A DNA stretch of 64,000 bases, from contig NZ_PDCM01000001.1 in the NCBI RefSeq assembly GCF_008634025.1, forward strand, positions 1,726,001 to 1,790,000, written 5' to 3'. Below the pieces are notes generated by a model that did not search any database, was not told the origin of the DNA, and saw only the letters and a list, made by a program, of their open reading frames with translations. This document shows positions 63,137 to 64,000 of the stretch, one piece after another. Source of the DNA: Streptomyces albofaciens JCM 4342 (GTDB lineage: Bacteria > Actinomycetota > Actinomycetes > Streptomycetales > Streptomycetaceae). Numbering within the stretch: the first letter of the stretch is position 1; each line of letters starts with the position of its first letter. The translations under genes and the position numbers were made by a program.

Positions 63137-64000
63137 CTACCGGGCTGTACGGTCCCGCCCGGCGCGGTCCCGCCGCAGCAGTACGGCGGTCAGGGCCAGG
63201 AAGACCAGCCCGGCGACCGGGTAGATCCCGGACAGCAGCATCTGGCCGCCGTTCTGGTGGAGTTCCTCGTGGTGGTGGTAGCGGTGCGGCACGAACCAGA
63301 GCGCGTACGAGCAGAAGAGGAGGCCCATCGCGAGCGTTCCCGCCCACCACCGCTTGCCGCTGCGGCTGCCGAAGCCGCCGCGGGCCATCGCCTCCGAGCC
63401 GAGCAGGACCAGCATCGGCACGCCCCACACCCAGTGGTGCGACCAGGAGATCGGGCTGACCAGCAGGGCGGTCACCGCACAGGCGACGGCCGCCCAGGCG
63501 CGGCGGCCGCGCAGCAGCGCGCCGACCGCGAGGGCCAGCCCGAGGACGGCGACGGCGGCCGCGGCCACCAGCCACCACAGGCCCGGGTCGTGGGTGTGCA
63601 GCAGCCGGGCCAGCACGCCGCGCAGCGACTGGTTGGCGGTGATCTCCACCTCGCCGACCCGGTCGGCGGCAAAGATGATCTCCGTCCAGAAGCGCCGGGA
63701 GTCGTGCGGCAGCACGAGCGCGGACAGCAGGGCGGTGCCCAGGAAGGTGAGGCAGGCCACGACGGCCTGCCGCAGCCAGGGGTTCCACGCGCCCCGCGGA
63801 CCCGCGCCCGCCCGCAGCCGCTGCCAGCCCCGTACCAGCCCGGCCAGCGCGAGGAAGACGGCGAACAGGGCCGGCGTGAGCTTGATGCCCGCCGCCAGAC
63901 CGATGCCGACACCGGCCCACCGGTTGGTGTCCTTGCGGGTCAGGTCCCACAGCACCAGCACGGCGAGCAGCAGGTTGATCTGCCCGTAGCGCAGCGTGGT
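63137..64000 (-). CDS. GT87-type (DUF2029) membrane mannosyltransferase, partial
   Basis: C-terminal part (about 288 residues) of a polytopic membrane protein; the frame remains open at the window edge and reads LRYGQINLLLAVLVLWDL there, the RxGQxN segment typical of GT87 polyprenol-phosphate mannosyltransferases. Further motifs: GLAAGIKLTPALF, ANQSLRGVLARLL and LLVSPISWSHHWVW, all typical of the family. At least seven membrane helices remain. It uses polyprenyl-phosphate-mannose in envelope glycolipid synthesis in related actinobacteria. N-terminus lies beyond base 64000. Confidence 0.88.
   Translation of the reverse strand, partial: TTLRYGQINLLLAVLVLWDLTRKDTNRWAGVGIGLAAGIKLTPALFAVFLALAGLVRGWQRLRAGAGPRGAWNPWLRQAVVACLTFLGTALLSALVLPHDSRRFWTEIIFAADRVGEVEITANQSLRGVLARLLHTHDPGLWWLVAAAAVAVLGLALAVGALLRGRRAWAAVACAVTALLVSPISWSHHWVWGVPMLVLLGSEAMARGGFGSRSGKRWWAGTLAMGLLFCSYALWFVPHRYHHHEELHQNGGQMLLSGIYPVAGLVFLALTAVLLRRDRAGRDRTAR

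Overview
The window is chromosomal DNA from a Streptomyces or a very close relative. Evidence: GC content of about 70 % or more, GC-saturated third codon positions, many GTG starts, Ala/Pro-rich linkers, tRNA genes among core genes, and the conserved order tig-clpP1-clpP2-clpX-valS-folC-DUF4233-ndk-mreBCD-pbp2-rodA ... rne-rplU-rpmA-obg-proB-proA-nadD-LCP-rsfS, which is well known for Streptomyces.

Layout. 1-7860 is a mixed region: the 3' end of a formamidopyrimidine/endonuclease VIII-type glycosylase, an Eis-like GNAT acetyltransferase, a membrane SpoIIE-type phosphatase, an SRPBCC protein, a CPA2 antiporter, an ABC ATPase with no permease, a decayed acyltransferase, a small membrane protein and an ArsC-family reductase. 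A complete IS701-like element (7863-9448), with perfect inverted repeats of about 141 bp and a CTAG target duplication, sits 10 bp upstream of the arsC-like gene. tRNA-Gly(TCC) and tRNA-Pro(TGG) follow. 10282-14825 is the proteostasis block (trigger factor, ClpP1, ClpP2, ClpX). 14923-16818 holds two tandem paralogous Pro/Gly-rich membrane proteins on the minus strand. 16978-24596 holds valS, a polytopic membrane protein, a class B penicillin-binding protein, folC and a DUF4233 gene. 24880-31776 holds ndk and the cell-shape cluster mreB, mreC, mreD, pbp2, rodA.

32442-35601 (minus strand) is the most notable accessory locus: a two-gene encapsulin nanocompartment operon. It has a HK97-fold shell protein carrying a cyclic-nucleotide-binding-like domain (family 2B type), overlapping by 14 bp a cysteine desulfurase whose catalytic core is preceded by about 190 residues of repeat-rich disordered sequence. 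After it come a CYTH-CHAD protein, the radical SAM protein (TIGR03960 type), a membrane protein built from about seven degenerate repeats of roughly 37 residues, and the DUF2344 partner, which appears to use a CTG start. Then come a very long RNase E/G, L21, L27, Obg, ProB and ProA.

52479-60178 contains two membrane proteins sharing an N-terminal motif, an M48 protease, two very small membrane proteins, NadD, an LCP-like protein lacking the canonical catalytic PRD motif, RsfS, and a histidine phosphatase that again needs a CTG start. tRNA-Ala(GGC), two small zinc-ribbon proteins, a phenoxazinone-synthase/CotA-like multicopper oxidase and a partial GT87-type mannosyltransferase close the window.

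Functionally the block is mostly housekeeping: protein folding and degradation, translation, cell-wall elongation, proline and NAD synthesis, and RNA processing. Accessory insertions (IS, pseudogene, encapsulin pair, minisatellite-like repeats) lie between conserved units. At least seven genes have a TAnnnT hexamer 6-8 nt before the start codon, suggesting leaderless mRNAs.
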